A DNA stretch of 9,964 nucleotides, taken from NCBI GenBank assembly GCA_964386635.1, contig CAYLRO010000070.1, forward strand, positions 1 through 9,964. Reading direction: 5' to 3'. The translations under genes were made by a program, and so were the position numbers. Origin of the DNA: Sabulitectum sp964386635. GTDB lineage: Bacteria; Fermentibacterota; Fermentibacteria; Fermentibacterales; JCC-6. Of the stretch, positions 7,119 through 9,964 are shown in pieces. Every line of letters starts with the position of its first letter. Within the stretch, counting starts at the first letter, position 1. The notes below the pieces were generated by a model. The model saw nothing but the letters and a program-made list of their open reading frames with translations. It was not told the origin of the DNA and ran no database searches.

Positions 7119-8470
7119 AAAAGGTTCTCATTGTAGATGATGATGTTGCCGTAACCAATTACTTCATGGTCTTTCTTATGCAGACCGAGAGGTTTGAAGC
7201 AACAATAATAAACGATTCCAGAGAGGTTGAAGAACTTCTTGAAAGAGAAACGTTCGATGTTATCATGCTGGACCTGGACATGCCCAATGTAAGCGGAATG
7301 GACATTCTTGGTATCATGAAAGGCAGGAACATCACTACACCCGTTGTAATTCTTACCGGTGCAAACGATGTGGATCTGGCAGTTCGCAGCATGAAACGCG
7401 GAGCTTTTGACTACCTTACAAAACCTGTTGATGATGAATACCTGATTGAGGTGCTGGACAGCGCTATTCAGTACGGTACCATAAATGAGCACATAGAAAA
7501 GCTGCCTGAGAATCTCACTGCGGAAGAACTTGAAAAAAGTGAGGCATTCGACCACTTCCCATCTAGAAATGTTGATATGATGAGGCTCTTCCATCATGCA
7601 GAAAGAGTGGCAAGAGGAGATTTGAGTGTTTTCCTCTGGGGTGAAAGAGGAACAGGGAAGGAACACCTGGCCAGGGCGATACACAAAGCAAGCCCCAGAG
7701 AGAAGGCACCATTCATAGCAGTGGATGGCGCTTCGCATCTCAAGGAGGATTTCTCAGCAGAACTTTTTGGCAGGGACAGGGACTGGGGCGGAAAACATGA
7801 GGAGAAGCAGGGATTCATAGAAGCGGCAAAAGGCGGCACTCTGTTCATTGATAACATAGAGTATCTGAGCCTTCCAGTTCAGGTGAGGCTGAAAAGAGTG
7901 ATCCAGAACTCCGAGTTCTACCGGGATAACTCCACCAAAATCAGAACAAGCGATCTCAGAATAATAGTTTCGTCCAGCCGGGATCTCACCAGCAAGACCT
8001 ACAGGGATTCATTCTCAAGAGATCTTCTTTACCATCTCATGGTGAACTCCATCAACATTCCGCCGCTTCGTGACAGAGCAGAGGACATCCCGCTTATTGC
8101 CGAGTACTTTCTCAAGGCAGAACTGAAAAAGCAGGGGCGTGATCCTGATGAACTGATCATATCGGATGTGTTCAAATCACTTCTCATGGAGTACAGTTAT
8201 CCTGACAACATACAGGAACTGCAGAATATCATCGCAGGTGCTGTTGTGGGAACAGACGGCAATGAAGTAACCCCGGATTCCCTGTCTCCCTACATTAGAG
8301 AAAGGCTTACTCCAGGTGAGGTACCGGGAGACTTTATTCCAGTAAAACTCTCAGATGTTATTGCAGATCATCTGGAGAAAACACTGGAGTACTGCGGCGG
8401 TAACGAGGTTCAGGCGTCAGAACTGCTGGGAATTACTTCAGATGAATTGAAAAATTATCTGGAGAGCTGA
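7115..8470 (+). CDS. NtrC-family response regulator with degenerate AAA+ domain
   Basis: A 451-residue response regulator. The receiver domain (1-about 120) is complete: acidic pocket D8-D10, phospho-acceptor D53 in MLDLDMP, T81 and K103. The AAA+ domain (about 150-385) keeps Walker A GERGTGKE (176-183). However, GAFTGA is replaced by RDWGGKH (222-228), Walker B is FIDN with Asn247 for the catalytic Glu, and the arginine-finger block reads FSRDLLYHL, so the PspF R162 and R168 positions are Ser301 and His307. Sensor II is NIQEL, with Gln367 for Arg. The C-terminal Fis-like helix-turn-helix is recognisable (CGGNEVQASELLGI), but its recognition helix TSDELKNYLES is acidic. Partner of the kinase through the ATGA overlap. 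It should accept phosphate yet is unlikely to hydrolyse ATP or activate sigma-54. DNA or protein binding is the probable output. Confidence 0.9.
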   Translation: MKKVLIVDDDVAVTNYFMVFLMQTERFEATIINDSREVEELLERETFDVIMLDLDMPNVSGMDILGIMKGRNITTPVVILTGANDVDLAVRSMKRGAFDYLTKPVDDEYLIEVLDSAIQYGTINEHIEKLPENLTAEELEKSEAFDHFPSRNVDMMRLFHHAERVARGDLSVFLWGERGTGKEHLARAIHKASPREKAPFIAVDGASHLKEDFSAELFGRDRDWGGKHEEKQGFIEAAKGGTLFIDNIEYLSLPVQVRLKRVIQNSEFYRDNSTKIRTSDLRIIVSSSRDLTSKTYRDSFSRDLLYHLMVNSINIPPLRDRAEDIPLIAEYFLKAELKKQGRDPDELIISDVFKSLLMEYSYPDNIQELQNIIAGAVVGTDGNEVTPDSLSPYIRERLTPGEVPGDFIPVKLSDVIADHLEKTLEYCGGNEVQASELLGITSDELKNYLES

Positions 8471-8471
8471 C

Positions 8472-8846
8472 TTACCAGCTTGCACGTCCGGACTCTATGT
8501 ACCCGTGTGACGGATGCGCCGGGCATTCCAGCCTCCATGAGTCACCTTCAACAGTGTATGTGTAACTACCTCCCTCAGGGCAGGAAACAGGAACACTGAG
8601 CGCTTCCTCCAGGGTTGCCGGAACTGTACCTGTCTGAGCCTGAACCATGGTGATTGAAGCTGAAACGGTTTGCATATTTGCCCGGCAGGCATTCTGCTCG
8701 GCAAGATCAATTCCGGATGTGAGGTCAGGGGTAGCGATTGCCTGTATTGCATCTCCGGGGATGTTGATGGCAGGATCAGTTTCAGGCTGTGGAGAACCGC
8801 AGCCGGCAAACAGCATAATTGAAGCTGCAACAGTGAACCATTTCAT
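8472..8846 (-). CDS. Lipoprotein with pilin/pseudopilin-like C-terminal domain
   Basis: A 124-residue predicted lipoprotein: MKWFTVAASIMLFAGC, with C16 as lipidation site (again Phe at -3), then a Pro/Asp/Ala-rich linker (17-50). The C-terminal part resembles the globular half of type IV pilin and GspG-like pseudopilins: a helix NACRANMQTVSASITMVQAQ, TGTVPATLEEAL, then a Cys-bracketed beta region (C89 in VSCPEGGSYTYTV, C108 in RLECPAHPSHG). C89 and C108 could form a disulfide. The hydrophobic pilin N-terminal helix and prepilin peptidase site are absent, replaced by the lipid anchor. ATG at 8846 is chosen because GGAGG lies 6 bases before it, while the longer frame starting at 8891 begins with a polar stretch and would bury the signal peptide. 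It converges on the response regulator with one base between the stops. Pilin-like homology is by eye; the role is unknown. Confidence 0.78.
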   Translation of the reverse strand: MKWFTVAASIMLFAGCGSPQPETDPAINIPGDAIQAIATPDLTSGIDLAEQNACRANMQTVSASITMVQAQTGTVPATLEEALSVPVSCPEGGSYTYTVEGDSWRLECPAHPSHGYIESGRASW

Positions 8847-8913
8847 AAAAACCCTCCTGTGATTATTTTTCTCTGTTGAATGTATAAACATTACTCATAA
8901 AAGGGAAGTGGTC

Positions 8914-9964
8914 ATGAACCCGGGACCTGTTCTGATACTTGGCACTCTTCTTCTCACAGGATTCATTGGCGGAAAACTTGTTTCAAGAATCGGGCTCCCC
9001 AGGGTAACGGGATACATCATTGCAGGTGTGCTTCTCAATCCACAGGTATCAGGGCTGCTGCCGGAGAGTTTCGTTTCCCACTCAAACCTTGCGACGAATC
9101 TTACCCTTGCAATAATCACTTTCTCTGTAGGAGCCAGTCTCTACCTCCCCACACTGAGGAAAATGGGCAGAACAATAGGCGTAGCGGCATTGTTTGAAGC
9201 AGAATTTGCCAACATTTTCATAGTCGTGGGATTTGCTTTTCTTTTACCTCTTCTCATGCCTGAAATGGCTCCAGTGGCAATACCGCTTGCTCTTCTGTTC
9301 GGAGCTCTCGGATCACCAACCGATCCGTCAGCAACACTGGCAGTCACCAGACAGTACAACTGCCATGGTCCTGTAACCCGGACAGTCATGGGAGTTGCTG
9401 CTCTGGATGACGGTATTGGAATGATAAATTACAGTGTCGCTTCCGCTGCAGCAGCGGTGATCCTTGCTCACACCTCTTTTTCAGCCAGCTCTGTACTGTC
9501 ACCTCTGCTTAGAATAACCACTTCACTGGCTCTGGGTGGTTCTTTCGGCTGGTTCTTCTCATTTCTGGAAAAGAAAAAATTTGCGAAGTCAGACGCAGGA
9601 ATTCTGGCACTTCTCCTGGGCAGTCTGTACACCTGTTTCGGCACAGCGGCACTTCTCGGGGCAGATTCTCTTCTGGCTGTAATGACCATGGGGTTTGTTG
9701 TGGTTAACGCCGGTGAATGGTGTCGCAGAATCCCCGAAAAAATGGCAAACGGCCTGGATCAGATGGTATTCATTCTCTTCTTCACCATAAGCGGCATGAA
9801 ACTGGATTTCTCTGTTCTTAAATCATCTGCTCTTGTTGTTCTGGTGTTTGTGATCCTCAGAGCAGCAGGCAAATTCACCGGAACGGCAATTGGTGCCAAA
9901 GTGTCAGGAGCACCGCCTGAGGTAAGAAAATACACTGGATTCTGCCTGATTCCACAGGGTGGAA
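8914..9964 (+). CDS. Cation:proton antiporter, CPA family (3' partial)
   Basis: The first 350 residues of a polytopic inner-membrane protein of the sodium/hydrogen exchanger family (PF00999 type), open to the window end. It begins MNPGPVLILGTLLLTGFIGG and continues with GLPRVTGYIIAGVLLNPQ (27-44), the usual entry helix. The ion-binding core is visible: SPTDPSATLAVTR (134-146), equivalent to the TDPxATLA unwound helix, and VAALDDGIG (161-169). D165-D166 is the Asp-Asp pair typical of electrogenic CPA2 exchangers, rather than Asn-Asp. FFTISGMKLDF (289-299) and FCLIPQGG (343-350) match later conserved helices, so about one more helix and any C-terminal domain lie outside. The ATG follows AAAGGGAAG, a moderate ribosome site. 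It is divergent from the pilin-like lipoprotein across 67 bases; TATAAA at 8883 may be its -10. Whether Na+ or K+ is exchanged cannot be told. Confidence 0.9.
   Translation, partial: MNPGPVLILGTLLLTGFIGGKLVSRIGLPRVTGYIIAGVLLNPQVSGLLPESFVSHSNLATNLTLAIITFSVGASLYLPTLRKMGRTIGVAALFEAEFANIFIVVGFAFLLPLLMPEMAPVAIPLALLFGALGSPTDPSATLAVTRQYNCHGPVTRTVMGVAALDDGIGMINYSVASAAAAVILAHTSFSASSVLSPLLRITTSLALGGSFGWFFSFLEKKKFAKSDAGILALLLGSLYTCFGTAALLGADSLLAVMTMGFVVVNAGEWCRRIPEKMANGLDQMVFILFFTISGMKLDFSVLKSSALVVLVFVILRAAGKFTGTAIGAKVSGAPPEVRKYTGFCLIPQGG

Noticed and set aside
7001..7738. 245-residue minus-strand frame opposite the kinase-regulator junction
   Set aside because: It is antisense to two clearly homologous genes, is rich in Cys, His and Phe as expected of an antisense reading, and has no ribosome site or family resemblance.
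3204..9964. A potassium system linking the Kbp-like protein and the antiporter
   Set aside because: The genes are more than 5 kb apart with unrelated genes on both strands between them. The antiporter's ion is unknown, so co-occurrence in the window is not evidence.

Overview
The window reads as chromosomal DNA of a Gram-negative bacterium. The evidence is a predicted outer-membrane beta-barrel ending in Phe, two lipoprotein precursors, a LapA-like double-membrane-span protein and strong AGGAGG-type ribosome binding sites. The free-standing FlgD-like Ig lipoprotein and the pilin-like lipoprotein recall poorly cultured FCB-type lineages, but this is an impression and no marker gene fixes the taxonomy. 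I see no rRNA, tRNA, CRISPR array, insertion sequence, integrase or phage gene.

Layout. Positions 1-160 hold the C-terminal end of an unrecognised plus-strand gene, which overlaps tail to tail with a large minus-strand HerA/FtsK-like ATPase (152-2662). Next comes a short lysine-rich minus-strand gene (2849-2950) with an excellent ribosome binding site and a perfect 11-bp terminator hairpin. It diverges from a plus-strand BON-LysM protein of the Kbp/YgaU type (3204-3650). A minus-strand three-gene operon runs from an extended -10 promoter near 5000: a FlgD-like lipoprotein (4631-4963), a beta-barrel protein (3951-4634, coupled by an ATGA overlap) and a LapA-like protein (3699-3914).

Divergent from that operon is a plus-strand two-component pair joined by another ATGA overlap. 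The first gene is a soluble histidine kinase with a four-cysteine PAS-like domain (5136-7118). The second is an NtrC-type response regulator (7115-8470). A minus-strand pilin-like lipoprotein (8472-8846) faces the regulator tail to tail. Diverging from it is a cation:proton antiporter (8914 onward) cut by the window end.

The most unusual item is the response regulator. Its receiver domain is intact, but its AAA+ domain has lost the GAFTGA loop, the Walker B glutamate, both arginine-finger positions and the sensor II arginine, while keeping Walker A. It is probably not a sigma-54 activator. The kinase that should drive it carries a CX3CX6CX2C cluster that could bind a metal or an Fe-S cluster, so the pair may be a redox- or metal-responsive system with an unconventional output. 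That last step is inference.

Several starts were moved downstream of the longest possible ORF because a good Shine-Dalgarno sequence lies inside the longer version: the ATPase, the Kbp-like gene, the kinase and the pilin-like lipoprotein.
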